Notes: a model not told the origin generated them from the letters alone. Shown: positions 34,359 through 44,013, counted from the stretch's first letter. The stretch: DNA of 64,000 bases from Methylobacterium sp. J-088 (GCF_022829295.1 NZ_JAKSYH010000263.1:62001-126000); one strand, 5' to 3'. Translations and numbers: made by a program.

Positions 34359-35072
34359 TCACCGCTGCGGCATACGCCTGATCGAGCCGATATTTTCCGG
34401 CGAGAGATCCGCTTCGAGACTGGCGTGCGGGTGCGGTGCTGCGGCTTTGGCATCGGGGCGCGCGGCAACCGACGCTGTCTTGTTGGCGATCGATCCGGTG
34501 GTGGCGGGCCCATTACGGCTCGGCCAATCCCCCACCGAGAGGGCCCTGGTGGGCTTCTGGTCGCCGCAGCCGTCGCAGACGGAAACCAACCAGGATTGCC
34601 AGAGGCCGGCGGTCTTCTCCTGGACAGAGTTCGCACGCTCGCGATGCGCAGACGCCAGGGCGACGGTATCGAGATCCGATTGCTGCTGCGGCGCTGCTGC
34701 GGGCAGGCCCGCATCGCGCTGGCCGCCGCGCTCGTCGACCGGACGATCGCGTCCTTCCGGCGTGACGGACGGACGGATCCTCAGGGACAGCGGATCTGGC
34801 GGCGCGGGCTCGGTGGCGCACCCGACGCAGATCTTGGTGGCGATCGCGTCGTCTGAAACCTGTCTCGGCGTCGGGCGCTCGATCGGCGTGACCGATGTCG
34901 GGCTGGCATCACGGCTCGGTGGCTTGGTCTGTCCAACTGCGGTCGTGTTGGCTACTTTTTCTGCCGACAATGCGCCGCCGCCAGTACTCGTTTGATCCGT
35001 CTGCGCCAATGCCGCGCCGATCGGCAGGGTACTGACCAAGGAAGCGACGATCACGGTTCGGATTGCTGTCAT
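34359..35072 (-). CDS. Exported hypothetical protein with paired CxxC motifs
   Basis: A 237-aa protein. The signal peptide MTAIRTVIVASLVSTLPIGA ends near ALAQ. The mature part is rich in Thr, Pro and Ala and looks largely unstructured. It has two Cys pairs: ICVGCATEP and VCDGCGDQK. A central Arg/Asp/Gln-rich part (EGRDRPVDERGGQRD, PQQQSDLDTVALA) has no recognised domain. The ATG at 35072 follows GGAGGA by about 5 bases. Cys pairs in an exported protein could bind metal or form disulfides. No function can be given. Confidence 0.65.
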   Translation of the reverse strand: MTAIRTVIVASLVSTLPIGAALAQTDQTSTGGGALSAEKVANTTAVGQTKPPSRDASPTSVTPIERPTPRQVSDDAIATKICVGCATEPAPPDPLSLRIRPSVTPEGRDRPVDERGGQRDAGLPAAAPQQQSDLDTVALASAHRERANSVQEKTAGLWQSWLVSVCDGCGDQKPTRALSVGDWPSRNGPATTGSIANKTASVAARPDAKAAAPHPHASLEADLSPENIGSIRRMPQR

Positions 35073-35381
35073 GGCATCCTCCATGACAATACAATCGCTC
35101 ACATCGCGCTGGGTTCAATGCCCTGGCTCAGTTCAATAGCCAACAGAGGCATTGTGAAGCTGTCCGGAACGAGGAATGCTGCCTCGGGACCTGTTGGCAC
35201 AGAGCTTTGAGGAGGGGACGCGTGCGGGTGTGAGGCGATCGATCGCGAATCGCTGTCCGTCAGCGTGCCGTTCGCGATGCTGTCGGCAACACGGCGCGAT
35301 GCGCGCCGGATCCGTCATGACGCAGGCAGCCAAGCACCGCCGGGTGCGTCAACCCAGTGTTCTCAGGGTTCTTCGGGGAGG
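35073..35381. other. 309-bp gap between the exported protein gene and the tmRNA terminator
   Basis: No gene is supported. GCGATCGATCGC (about 35237-35248) is a short palindrome. The left end must hold the promoter of the exported protein gene. Confidence 0.4.
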
Positions 35382-35412
35382 AAAAAGCGGGCCCCGGGGC
35401 CGAAGCCCCGGG
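35382..35412 (-). terminator. Terminator of ssrA
   Basis: On the minus strand CCCGGGGC-TTCG-GCCCCGGG (35412 down to 35393) is an 8-bp stem with a UUCG tetraloop. A T run lies at 35386-35382. It is a classical intrinsic terminator. Confidence 0.85.
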
Positions 35413-35752
35413 TTCTGTTGCTAGGCGTGCCCACGCCCCGGAAGATTACGCCGCGAGGCGCATCTCCATGCCGACGTTGTCGTTGGCATTTAGAGTTTTG
35501 GTCAGGTGCCTGGAACGGGGGTTGCCCGCGCCAAACCGGTCGAGTCCTTACCGAAAGTCGCATCTTACCCTGCCGAAGCAGGACAGAACTCGCGATCCCT
35601 TTACCGCCCAGTCGAACCTGTTTCACCCCCACGAGAAGCACCCTGGCAGCGCACCGTCCGCAACGTCGGACGCTCGCTCTGATCCCCGTACGGTATTCGG
35701 GGGCAGGATGCTTCTGGTGGAGGCGCCGGGTACCGCCCCCGGGTCCTGAAGC
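35413..35752 (-). ncRNA. ssrA: Two-piece (circularly permuted) tmRNA
   Basis: Read on the minus strand, the acceptor piece comes first. Its T-arm stem CCGGG/CCCGG encloses a 7-base loop (35742-35726), followed by CGCCUCC-A-CCA ending at 35715. An 84-base intervening segment follows (35714-35631). The coding piece then starts GGGGGUGAAACAGGUUCGAC at 35630. GGGGGUG pairs with CGCCUCC over all 7 positions and includes the G3-U70 wobble that alanyl-tRNA synthetase recognises. The tag frame (35487-35446) encodes ANDNVGMEMRLAA and a UAA stop. The permuted layout is characteristic of Alphaproteobacteria. Outer ends are approximate. Confidence 0.93.
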
Positions 35753-36049
35753 GTTATTATGAACCGGTCATCAACCTCACGACGATCTTACTCCGGAAGC
35801 GGATCCGCGGTCCAGCAGCAAATTGTGCCCTGCGTCGGACACGGGGCCGCGGACCTCCCCCCGGAAGCAGGGGGACTTCGCGGAGCACGCTGCGGGGGAA
35901 CCGGGCGCAGACTCAGCCGTAGTGCCGGCACGATGCCGTCCGCCCGCCGATATCCCATCCTGCACCTACCCGACGACGCGCCCGCCGCGGGACGTCAACA
36001 GCCCCGTATTCAGGGCACATTCAGTGCCCCCGGCCCACATCTCCTACCA
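35753..36049. other. Gap between ssrA and the PepSY gene
   Basis: This 297-bp stretch must hold the ssrA promoter (reading left) and the promoter of the PepSY-feuP genes. GGGCAC-ATTCA-GTGCCC (36013-36029) is a perfect 6-bp inverted repeat 20 bases before the PepSY ATG and may be an operator. It uses the same ATTCA spacer as the palindrome upstream of fds at 54603. Confidence 0.45.
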
Positions 36050-36421
36050 ATGCGCTACGCCATCGCCCTCGTTGCTATCGGCCTGACTGCCGCGGCCCTT
36101 GCCGCGGGCGGCCTCGGCTCCATGGCCGATGACGGGCCGGCCCCGCAGACGGGCGCGGTTTCCGGCCAGGCGCCGCTTCGGATCGAGACCTGCCTGTCGC
36201 CGGCCGACATGCGCGAGGAGGTCGGCGAGCGCCGGGTGATCCCCCCCGTGGCGGCGATCCGCGCGGCCCGGTCGGTGATTCCGCGGGCCGAGATCCAGCG
36301 TGCGAGCCTCTGCCGACACGAGGACACCCTCGTCTACATGCTGACCGCCTTGCGCCGGGACGGTCATTTCGTGCACGTCATCGTGGACGCGCGCACCGGC
36401 AGTGTGGCTGGGCAATATTGA
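36050..36421 (+). CDS. Exported PepSY-domain protein upstream of a two-component regulator
   Basis: A 123-aa protein. The signal peptide MRYAIALVAIGLTAAALAAG is followed by a short linker and a PepSY-like region (CLSPADMREEVGERRVIPPVAAIRAARSVIPRAEIQRASLCRHEDTLVYMLTALRRDGHFVHVIVDARTGSV). Small periplasmic PepSY proteins commonly precede sensor kinase genes and modulate them; FeuN in Rhizobiaceae plays that kind of role next to feuP/feuQ, though homology to FeuN is not shown here. It is 35 bp upstream of the regulator gene and probably in the same operon. Confidence 0.8.
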   Translation: MRYAIALVAIGLTAAALAAGGLGSMADDGPAPQTGAVSGQAPLRIETCLSPADMREEVGERRVIPPVAAIRAARSVIPRAEIQRASLCRHEDTLVYMLTALRRDGHFVHVIVDARTGSVAGQY

Positions 36422-36456
36422 GCGGGCGCCGCGATCGTTTCGGAGGGGAGTGAACC

Positions 36457-37134
36457 GTGCGTCTGCTCGTCGTGGAGGATGACAAGGACATCAACCGGCA
36501 GGTGGTCGCCGCCCTGGAGGAGGCCGGCTACGTCGCCGACAAGGCCTATGACGGCGAGGAGGGCGGCTATCTCGGCGAGAGCGAGCCCTACGACGCCATC
36601 ATCCTCGACATGGGCCTGCCGAAGGCGGACGGCGTCACGGTGCTGCAGAAGTGGCGCCGGGCCGGTGTGAAGACGCCGGTGATCATCCTCACCGCCCGGG
36701 ACCGCTGGTCCGACAAGGTCGATGGCTTCGATGCCGGCGCGGACGATTACGTCACCAAGCCCTTCCACATGGAAGAGCTGATGGCCCGGGTCCGCGCGCT
36801 CCTGCGCCGCGCCGCCGGCCACGCCTCCAGCCAGATCGCCTGCGGGCCGGTCACCCTCGATACGCGCTCCGGCAAGGTCTTCGTCGACGGCGCGCAGGTG
36901 AAGCTGACGAGCCACGAATACCGGCTGCTCTCCTACCTGATGCACCATACCGGCCGGGTCGTGTCCCGGGCCGAGCTCACCGAGCACCTCTACGACCAGG
37001 ATTTCGACCGGGATTCCAACACCATCGAGGTGTTCGTCGGGCGCCTGCGCAAGAAGCTCGCCGTGGACCTGATCCAGACGGTGCGCGGCCTCGGCTACCT
37101 CGTGGATCCCAACCAGCCGCCGGCGCGGGTTTGA
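36457..37134 (+). CDS. feuP: OmpR-family response regulator, FeuP-like
   Basis: A 225-aa regulator. Receiver domain: acidic pocket VVEDDKD, phosphoacceptor Asp51 (IILDMGLPKADG), Thr in ILTARDRWSDKV, Lys in VTKPFHMEE. Winged-helix domain: LDTRSGKVFVDGAQVKLTSHEYRLLSYLMHH, EHLYDQDFDRDSNTIEVFVGRLRKK, TVRGLGYLV. The wording DRWSDKV, AAGHASS and EHLYDQDFDRDSNTIEVFVGR is close to FeuP of Rhizobiaceae, which with FeuQ controls cyclic glucan export genes. The expected kinase gene does not follow; a kinase of the right type is at 47123, separated by a carbohydrate island. Confidence 0.88.
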   Translation: MRLLVVEDDKDINRQVVAALEEAGYVADKAYDGEEGGYLGESEPYDAIILDMGLPKADGVTVLQKWRRAGVKTPVIILTARDRWSDKVDGFDAGADDYVTKPFHMEELMARVRALLRRAAGHASSQIACGPVTLDTRSGKVFVDGAQVKLTSHEYRLLSYLMHHTGRVVSRAELTEHLYDQDFDRDSNTIEVFVGRLRKKLAVDLIQTVRGLGYLVDPNQPPARV

Positions 37135-37231
37135 GCGGGGCGGCACCCCATCCGGGCGCCGATGCTGTGTCGCCGGGACCTGCCGGGAGATCTGGCTGCT
37201 CGGCACCGTGCGGCACGGCAACGGCGCTCGC

Positions 37232-38131
37232 TCAAGGCGGAAACGTCTGACCATCGTCGCGGCCGGGGGCGGCGTACATGCCGGTGCTCCGGAACTCGGT
37301 CGGGCTGATCCCGTAGGTGCGCCGGAAGACCTTGGCGAAATAGTTGGGATCGGGATACCCGCACCCGCTGGAGACGGCCTTGATGCTGAGCTGCCCGTTG
37401 GCCAGCAGGCGGACCGCCAGGTCCATCCGTTGCCGAACCACGAACTCGGCCGGTGCGACACCCTTGGTGCGGATGAACAGGCGGCTGAAATGCGACCGGC
37501 TCACGCCGGCAATTGCCGCCAGCGTCTCGATATCCAGCGCGCCGCCCGGATGCGCGCGGATGAACGCGATGGTGCGATCGATGGTCTCGTTCCCTGTCGC
37601 GGCGTCGGTCCGCTCCTCGCGGGCCATCACGTCGTCGTAGATCAGCATGATCGCCTGATAGGCCAAGCTGGACGCTTGTCCCGCACCGGACAGGGGCACC
37701 CGCAGCGACGAGCAGACGGCCGCGAGGGCATCCAATGTCTCGGTCCGTAGGCGGAAGACCGGCCCGGCGACGCGCTGGATCGCCCGGTTGAGCCGCAGGG
37801 CTTCCCGGCCGGTGATCGCGATCCAGAAGAACGACCACTCCTCGCCCGGCTCGAGCCAGTAGCGGTGGGCATGCGGGATCGAGACCAGCATGGTCTGCCC
37901 GGCCTCGGGTCGCCACAGGCGCCGCTCGTATTGCAGGCGCCCCCGGCCCGCCACGGTGTGCTGCAGGACGGAGAACGGCGTTTGTCCGCGCTTCAGCCCG
38001 TCCCAATCGTAGGCGCCCGGCTGCGCCCGCTCGTGCCCGGCGCTCGTCGGCATGACGTGGAAGCCGCCATGCCGACGCGGGAACGAGATGGTTCTGCGGA
38101 AGGGCCCCGCCTGGTCCAGCGCATCGAGCAT
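37232..38131 (-). CDS. AraC-family transcriptional regulator of the carbohydrate island
   Basis: About 299 aa from the ATG at 38131. A GTG at 38167 is also in frame (311 aa), and neither has a clear ribosome site. The N-terminal cupin-like part contains LQHTVAGRGRLQYERRLWRPEAGQTMLVSIPHAHRYWLEPGEEWSFFWIAITG, typical of sugar-responsive AraC proteins such as those of the MelR/RhaS type. The C-terminal double HTH is ALDIETLAAIAGVSRSHFSRLFIRTKGVAP, then SIKAVSSGCGYPDPNYFAKVFRRTYGISPTEFR. It is divergent from the GH4 and ABC genes and most likely controls them in response to the imported sugar. Confidence 0.88.
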   Translation of the reverse strand: MLDALDQAGPFRRTISFPRRHGGFHVMPTSAGHERAQPGAYDWDGLKRGQTPFSVLQHTVAGRGRLQYERRLWRPEAGQTMLVSIPHAHRYWLEPGEEWSFFWIAITGREALRLNRAIQRVAGPVFRLRTETLDALAAVCSSLRVPLSGAGQASSLAYQAIMLIYDDVMAREERTDAATGNETIDRTIAFIRAHPGGALDIETLAAIAGVSRSHFSRLFIRTKGVAPAEFVVRQRMDLAVRLLANGQLSIKAVSSGCGYPDPNYFAKVFRRTYGISPTEFRSTGMYAAPGRDDGQTFPP

Positions 38132-38254
38132 AAAATTACCCGCGAAGGTTCCAATTTCCTCTTTCACGGCCCGGGCGCCGGGCGTAGCGTTACCTCACAG
38201 CAACAAGAAGATTTCTGTGCACGGTCCATGTGTTTCGGGCCGTGGGAGGGCACG

Positions 38255-39748
38255 ATGGCCAGCTTCAAGATTGCGATCATTGGCGCGGGGAGCGTCGGTT
38301 TTACGCGAACATTGGTGCGGGATATTCTGTGCGTTCCTGAATTGCACGATATCGAGGTCGCGCTCACTGATATCAACGAGCGTAATCTTGGGATGATCTC
38401 GGAGATCCTGAACCGGATGATCTCCGCCAACGGGCTGCCGACCAAGGTCTCGGCCACGATGGATCGGCGCGAGGCGCTGGCCGGTGCCCGGTACGTGATC
38501 AACTGTACCCGGATCGGCGGTCTGGAGGCTTTCGCGGACGATATCGGGATCCCGCTCCGCTACGGCATCGACCAGTGCGTCGGCGATACGATCTGCGCCG
38601 GCGGCATCCTGTACGGGCAGCGCTCGATCGCGGCACTCCTCGATTTCTGCAAGGATATCCGCGCGGTCGCCGAGCCGGGTGCGCGCCTGCTGAACTACGC
38701 CAACCCGATGGCGATGAACACCTGGGCGGCGATCGACCACGGCGGGGTCGACACGATCGGCCTGTGCCACGGCATCCAGCACGGCTGGAAGCAGATCGCC
38801 GAAGTCCTCGGCGCCGAGGATCCGAACGCGATCGAATACGTCTGCACCGGGATCAATCATCAGACTTGGTACGTCGACATCCGCTGGAACGGCCGGCGCG
38901 TGTCGGCCGAGGAACTGCTGGCCGGTTATGAGCGGCACCCCGTCATCTCCAAGCAGGAGAAGGTCCGGATCGACGTCCTGCGCCGCTTCGGCGTCTACTC
39001 GACCGAGTCCAACGGCCACCTGTCCGAGTACCTGCCCTGGTACCGCAAGCGCCCCGACGAGATCGAGCGCTGGATCGACCTGTCGGACTGGATCCACGGC
39101 GAGACCGGGGGCTACCTGCGGGTCTGCACCGAGGGCCGGAACTGGTTCGAGCAGGAATTTCCGCAATACCTCGCCAGTTCCAGCCGGCTCATCGACCCGG
39201 CCCGCAGGACCGTCGAGCACGCCAGCTACATCATCGAGGCGCTGGAGACCGGCCGGGTCTATCGCGGCCACTTCAACGTCAAGAACAACGGCCTGATCAC
39301 GAATCTACCCGCGGACGCGATCGTCGAGAGCACCGGCTTCGTCGATCGGTTCGGCCTCAACATGGTCGCCGGCCTCACCCTGTCGGATGCCTGCGCGGCC
39401 CCCTGCATCGCGTCGATCAACGTGCAGCGGATGTCGGTCAAGGCCGCGGTGACCGGGGATCTCGATCTGCTGAAGCAGGCCGTCCTCAACGATCCGCTGG
39501 TGGGCGCGGTCTGCACGCCGGACGAGGTCTGGCAGATGGTCGACGAGATGGTCGTCGCCCAGGCCGCGTGGCTGCCGCAATACGCCGGGGCGATCGAGGG
39601 CGCGAAAAGGCGGCTGGCGAACGCGACGGTGCCCCGCCGGGACTGGGCCGGGGCCGCGCGGCTCCCGGTGCGGTCGGTCGAAGAGATTCGGACGGCGCAG
39701 CGCACCGGCAACGAGACCGTCGCGCCGGACGAGCAGATCGTCGCCTGA
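38255..39748 (+). CDS. GH4 alpha-glucosidase/alpha-galactosidase
   Basis: A 497-aa NAD+- and Mn2+-dependent glycosidase of family GH4, acting by oxidation and elimination at C3. The Rossmann start is IAIIGAGSVGFTRTLVRDIL. Metal-site residues expected from characterised GH4 enzymes are Cys171 (LCHGIQH) and His202 (GINHQTW). NCTRIGG and LNYANPMAMNTWA are also typical. The wording favours the MelA/AglA branch acting on alpha-galactosides or alpha-glucosides. It is cytoplasmic. The ATG at 38255 follows GGGAGGG; the upstream open frame has no domain. It is first in the transporter operon. Confidence 0.93.
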   Translation: MASFKIAIIGAGSVGFTRTLVRDILCVPELHDIEVALTDINERNLGMISEILNRMISANGLPTKVSATMDRREALAGARYVINCTRIGGLEAFADDIGIPLRYGIDQCVGDTICAGGILYGQRSIAALLDFCKDIRAVAEPGARLLNYANPMAMNTWAAIDHGGVDTIGLCHGIQHGWKQIAEVLGAEDPNAIEYVCTGINHQTWYVDIRWNGRRVSAEELLAGYERHPVISKQEKVRIDVLRRFGVYSTESNGHLSEYLPWYRKRPDEIERWIDLSDWIHGETGGYLRVCTEGRNWFEQEFPQYLASSSRLIDPARRTVEHASYIIEALETGRVYRGHFNVKNNGLITNLPADAIVESTGFVDRFGLNMVAGLTLSDACAAPCIASINVQRMSVKAAVTGDLDLLKQAVLNDPLVGAVCTPDEVWQMVDEMVVAQAAWLPQYAGAIEGAKRRLANATVPRRDWAGAARLPVRSVEEIRTAQRTGNETVAPDEQIVA

Positions 39749-39821
39749 GACAACGGCCGGGCGACGCGTTCGCCCGGCCGTCAACGACAAAAAACAAGAC
39801 ACATCGAGGGGGAGGAATACG

Positions 39822-41078
39822 ATGGCGATCTTCAGGCGCCAGCTGCTGGCGATGGCAGCTCTGTTTCCGCTGCTGGCTGCGGGACCCGCACGCGCGGAGC
39901 CGACGACGCTCACCTATTGGGTCGCGTGGGACCCGCTCCAGGCCGAGGCGAAGGCGGCGCAGGCGGCCATCGCGGAATTCGAGACCGCCAATCCCGACAT
40001 CAAGGTCAAGACGCAGGTCATCGCCTACGACGCCCTGCACGATAAGCTGGTGACGGCGCTCGCGGGCGGCGATGCCCCCGACATCGCCTGGGGCCTCAGC
40101 GAGTGGTTCGGCGAGTTCAACAAGATGGGCGTGCTGGCCGATCTCAGCGCCCACGCCAAGGCCTGGCCCGACCTCGGCGCGCTGTATCCCAACGTCGTCC
40201 GGAACCTGACGATCGACGGCAAGCTGCGGGCGCTGCCCAATTATCTCGGCCTGCGCGCGCTGCTCTATCATGCCGACATGCTGAAGGCGGCGGGCATCGA
40301 GGCGCCGCCCAAGACCTGGGACGAGCTGGTTCAGACCTCCGCCGCCATCCAGGCCAAGACCGGCAAGCCGGGCTTCGGCATCGTCGGCAAGGGGGCCCGC
40401 GCACCGCAGGAATTCATCACTTGCCTCGGCCAGAACGGCGTCGAGATCGCGAAGCGGATGCCGGACGGCAAATACCGCAACACCTGGGCCGAGGCGCCCG
40501 AGGAGCTCGAACGGGCGACCGGGGTGTTGGCGCTGTACGGGCGGCTGCTCTCCGAGAAGGCGATCCCGCCGCAATCGGCCAATTGGGGTTGGGAGGACGA
40601 GGACACCAACTTCGCCCTCGGTCAGTACGCCATGGTGATGAACGGCTCTTGGATGAAGGGCCGCATCGATCAGCATCCGGTGACGATGCGGGATGTCGCT
40701 GTGGCGCCGCCGCCGGCCGGTCGGACGGCCGCGACCTTCTTCGAGATTGCGCCGCTCTACCTTTTCAACGGCAAGCACGTCGATGCCACTTGGAAGCTCG
40801 CCACCTTCCTGCTGAGCCGAGACGTGCAGGCGAAGGTGTTCCCGGATCGCTCGCCGCGCTCCGACGTGACGGGTGACCCGGTCTGGGGCAAGCCGTTCAC
40901 GGACCTGGTGCCGGTCGGCATCGCCTTCCCGCCGATCGTTCTGGGCTCGATCCCCCGCGACATGGAGACCGCCCTCGGGCGCGTGCTCCTCAAGGGCGAA
41001 AAGCCGGCCGCCGTCGCGGCCTGGCTCGCGCAAGCCATCAACAAGAGCCTGAAACGCTCCGGACAACTCTCGGAATAA
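39822..41078 (+). CDS. Sugar ABC transporter substrate-binding protein (CUT1)
   Basis: A 418-aa periplasmic binding protein of the extracellular solute-binding family 1. The signal peptide MAIFRRQLLAMAALFPLL ends near PARA. Typical parts are LTYWVAWDPLQAEAKAAQAAIAEFETANPDIKVKTQVIAYDALHDKLVTALAGGDAPDIAWGLSEW and ALPNYLGLRALLYHADMLKAAGIEAPPKTWDEL. It sits between the GH4 gene and two permease genes, so its ligand is probably the oligosaccharide or glycoside cleaved by GH4. The exact ligand cannot be read from sequence. Confidence 0.92.
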   Translation: MAIFRRQLLAMAALFPLLAAGPARAEPTTLTYWVAWDPLQAEAKAAQAAIAEFETANPDIKVKTQVIAYDALHDKLVTALAGGDAPDIAWGLSEWFGEFNKMGVLADLSAHAKAWPDLGALYPNVVRNLTIDGKLRALPNYLGLRALLYHADMLKAAGIEAPPKTWDELVQTSAAIQAKTGKPGFGIVGKGARAPQEFITCLGQNGVEIAKRMPDGKYRNTWAEAPEELERATGVLALYGRLLSEKAIPPQSANWGWEDEDTNFALGQYAMVMNGSWMKGRIDQHPVTMRDVAVAPPPAGRTAATFFEIAPLYLFNGKHVDATWKLATFLLSRDVQAKVFPDRSPRSDVTGDPVWGKPFTDLVPVGIAFPPIVLGSIPRDMETALGRVLLKGEKPAAVAAWLAQAINKSLKRSGQLSE

Positions 41079-41123
41079 CCGCCGCACTCGGCTTTCGGGA
41101 TCCAGGCGCGGGGAGGCGCGGGC

Positions 41124-42083
41124 GTGACAACCATGGATATGGCAACCGGATCGATCGCGTCCCGGCCGCAGGCCGGCATCGGACGCGCTGCCCGACGCGT
41201 CCTCTGGCCGTCGGCGCGAGTCCGGGCCGCCTGCGCCTTCCTCGCCCCGGTCGCGGTGCTGGTCGCGGCCCTCATCGCCGTCCCGCTGGCCGGCGTGCTG
41301 TGGCAGAGCCTGCACCATGCCAGCCTGATCGATGCCGCGGTCGGCGGCTTCGCGGGCCTCGACAATTTCCGGATGGTGCTCGACGACGAGCACTTCGTTC
41401 CGGCGCTGACGCATACGCTGGTCTGGACCGTCCTGTCGGTGGCTGGGGAATATGCCTGCGGGCTCGCCACGGCCCTGGCGCTGGCCCAGCCGTTCCGGGG
41501 GCGTGCCCTGGTGCGCGGCCTCATCATCCTGCCCTGGGTGATTCCGATCGCCATCGCGGGCGTGAACTGGGCGTGGCTGCTCAATCCCGATTACGGGGTT
41601 CTGAATGCCTGGCTGGTCCGTATGGGCGTCCTGGCCGCGCCCTTTGACTGGCTCGGGCGCAGCGAGACGGCCCTGATCACGGTCACCCTGGTCAATGTCT
41701 GGCGCAGCTTCCCGTTCTACACGATCAGCCTGCTGGCGGCGCTGACCTCGATCCCGGACGACCTGTACGAGGCGGCGGCGCTGGATGGCGCGGGAATCGT
41801 CCGGCGCTTCTTCGTCATCACGCTGCCGCACCTCCGGCCGGTGTCGCTGACCCTGATCGTCATCCACATCATCTGGACCGCGATCAACTTCGACTTCATC
41901 TGGGTGATGACCCAGGGCGGCCCGCTCGACGCTACGGAAACGCTGCCGATCCTGATCTACCGCTACGCCATGCAGGAGTTCGACGTCGGCCTCGCCTGCG
42001 CCCTGGCCACCCTGTCGATGGCCGCGATGGCGATGCTCTTCCTCGTGCAGGCCCTCCTCGTTCGGGCGCGGGAGGCCCGCTGA
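41124..42083 (+). CDS. Sugar ABC transporter permease (MalF/UgpA type)
   Basis: A 319-aa permease with a long N-terminal segment ([30 protein letters not shown]) and about six membrane helices. The EAA loop that contacts the ATPase is present ([33 protein letters not shown]). The start is GTG at 41124. It forms the channel with the permease encoded directly after it. Confidence 0.92.
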   Translation: MTTMDMATGSIASRPQAGIGRAARRVLWPSARVRAACAFLAPVAVLVAALIAVPLAGVLWQSLHHASLIDAAVGGFAGLDNFRMVLDDEHFVPALTHTLVWTVLSVAGEYACGLATALALAQPFRGRALVRGLIILPWVIPIAIAGVNWAWLLNPDYGVLNAWLVRMGVLAAPFDWLGRSETALITVTLVNVWRSFPFYTISLLAALTSIPDDLYEAAALDGAGIVRRFFVITLPHLRPVSLTLIVIHIIWTAINFDFIWVMTQGGPLDATETLPILIYRYAMQEFDVGLACALATLSMAAMAMLFLVQALLVRAREAR

Positions 42084-42085
42084 TC

Positions 42086-42931
42086 ATGGTGGTCTCCGCG
42101 CGTCACCGGACCCTGTCCGCGCTCACCACCGGCTTCGTGCTCGTGTTCTTCGTGGCGTTCTGCGTCTTCCCGTTCCTCTGGATGCTCGACACGGCGTTCA
42201 AGCCGGCCGCCGAGGTGTTCAGCACGGCACCGACACTCTGGATCGCGAGCCCGACCTTCAGCAACTTCCGCGCGGTCGTGCTGGAGAGCCCGTTCCTCAT
42301 CTATTTCGGCAACAGCCTGATCGTTGCCGGAGTCTCGACGATCCTGACCGTCAGCCTCTCGGTCTTCGCCAGCTACGCGATGAGCCGCTGGTCCTACCTG
42401 TCGGTGACGCAGATCGTCACCGGGGGGCTGATCGTCTCGCAGATGATCCCCGGCGTCCTGCTGCTGATCCCGCTCTACGTCCTGATCCGCAACATGGGGC
42501 TGCTCAGCACCTACGCGGCGCTCGTCATCGTCTACTGCACCTTCATGGTGCCGCTCGCCAGCTTCATGCTGAAGGGCTTCTTCGACGCGGTCCCGCGCGA
42601 GCTGGAGGAGGCGGCGGCGATGGACGGGTGCTCGCGCCTGGGCTTCATCCTGCGCATCCTCCTGCCGGTGACGCTCCCGGGCCTGATGGCGACCGCCGTC
42701 TTCGCCTTCATCGCCGCCTGGAACGAGTTCATGTTCGGCTACGTGCTGATCAACGACGATGCCCGCCGGACGCTGACGCCGGGCATCATGCTCTTCAAGG
42801 GATCGCACCAGACGGATTGGGGCTCGCTGACGGCCGCCTCCGTACTGGCCGCGGTGCCGGTGGCGCTCGGCTTCGTCTACGTGCAGCGGTTCCTGATCAC
42901 CGGTCTCACCGCCGGCGCGGTGAAGGGCTGA
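42086..42931 (+). CDS. Sugar ABC transporter permease (MalG/UgpE type)
   Basis: A 281-aa permease, 2 bases after the previous stop. About six helices begin with [27 protein letters not shown]. The EAA loop is [35 protein letters not shown], followed by [14 protein letters not shown]. The size and C-terminal pattern are standard for CUT1 systems. Confidence 0.92.
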   Translation: MVVSARHRTLSALTTGFVLVFFVAFCVFPFLWMLDTAFKPAAEVFSTAPTLWIASPTFSNFRAVVLESPFLIYFGNSLIVAGVSTILTVSLSVFASYAMSRWSYLSVTQIVTGGLIVSQMIPGVLLLIPLYVLIRNMGLLSTYAALVIVYCTFMVPLASFMLKGFFDAVPRELEEAAAMDGCSRLGFILRILLPVTLPGLMATAVFAFIAAWNEFMFGYVLINDDARRTLTPGIMLFKGSHQTDWGSLTAASVLAAVPVALGFVYVQRFLITGLTAGAVKG

Positions 42932-42975
42932 TCCGGCGTGAATCAAGAAAACAACGTCAAAGGGTTCGGTGTTCG

Positions 42976-43995
42976 ATGACGTCCATCCGCTTGCGGCAGG
43001 TCTCGAAGACGTTCGGCGACAAGACGGTGATTCCGCCCCTCGATCTGGAGATCGCGGGCGGTGAGTTCGTCGTCTTCGTCGGCCCCTCGGGCTGTGGGAA
43101 GTCGACCCTGCTGCGCCTGATCGCCGGCCTGGAGGAGATCTCGGGCGGCACGATCGAGATCGACGGGCGGGATGTGAGCCAGGCCCCGCCGGCCGAGCGC
43201 GGCCTTGCCATGGTGTTCCAGTCCTACGCCCTCTACCCGCACATGAGCGTCGCGGAGAATATCGGCTTCCCGCTGAAGATGGCCGGCGTGCCGAAGGCGG
43301 CGATCGCCGGGAAGGTCGCGGAGGCGGCGAACCGGCTCAACCTGACCGAGCTTCTCGAACGCCGTCCGAGCCAGCTGTCGGGCGGCCAGCGTCAGCGCGT
43401 GGCCATCGGTCGGGCCATCGTCCGCGCGCCGAAGGCGTTCCTGTTCGACGAACCGCTCTCGAACCTCGACGCCGCCCTGCGGGCCGGCATGCGGATCGAG
43501 ATCGCCGAGCTGCACCGGCAGCTCGGCACCACGATGATCTACGTCACGCACGATCAGGTCGAGGCGATGACCATGGCCGACACGATCGTGGTGCTCAACA
43601 AGGGCCGCATCGAGCAGATCGGCTCGCCCCTGGAGATCTACAACACGCCGGCCAACCTGTTCGTCGCGCAGTTCATCGGCTCGCCGACGATGAATATCCT
43701 GCGCGGCCCGGCGGCGGACGCGCTGGGCGCCCCGGTCATCGGGATCCGGCCGGAACATCTCGCGATCGTGCCCGCGGCCGGCAACGGCACGGACGACGGG
43801 CTGCCCGGCATCGCCGCTCTCTCGGAGCACCTCGGATCCGACACGTTTGTCCATGTGCGGCTGAACGAAGGCGCGACCGTGAATGCCCGCGTGACCGGCG
43901 AGTTCCGGATCGACCGCGGTGCCCCGGTGGTGGTCGTCCCCGAGCGGGCGCATCTGCACCGCTTCACCGCGAACGGCGAAGCCCTGCGCATCTGA
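42976..43995 (+). CDS. Sugar ABC transporter ATP-binding protein (MalK/UgpC type)
   Basis: A 339-aa ATPase. Walker A is GPSGCGKST (about 36-44), the Q-loop [13 protein letters not shown], the signature [15 protein letters not shown], Walker [13 protein letters not shown] and the switch His VTHDQVEA. The C-terminal regulatory part (about 240-339; [14 protein letters not shown]) is the TOBE/MalK-type domain. The ATG at 42976 opens [14 protein letters not shown]. It completes the transporter; a terminator follows. Confidence 0.93.
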   Translation: MTSIRLRQVSKTFGDKTVIPPLDLEIAGGEFVVFVGPSGCGKSTLLRLIAGLEEISGGTIEIDGRDVSQAPPAERGLAMVFQSYALYPHMSVAENIGFPLKMAGVPKAAIAGKVAEAANRLNLTELLERRPSQLSGGQRQRVAIGRAIVRAPKAFLFDEPLSNLDAALRAGMRIEIAELHRQLGTTMIYVTHDQVEAMTMADTIVVLNKGRIEQIGSPLEIYNTPANLFVAQFIGSPTMNILRGPAADALGAPVIGIRPEHLAIVPAAGNGTDDGLPGIAALSEHLGSDTFVHVRLNEGATVNARVTGEFRIDRGAPVVVVPERAHLHRFTANGEALRI

Positions 43996-44013
43996 TCATC
44001 AAAGCCTCTCATG

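Noticed and set aside
35265-35762. Plus-strand ORFs of 130-165 codons
   Set aside because: They lie across the tmRNA gene and its terminator on the other strand.
39486-41867. 793-codon minus-strand frame opposite the binding-protein and permease genes
   Set aside because: It is a composition shadow of the ABC transporter operon.
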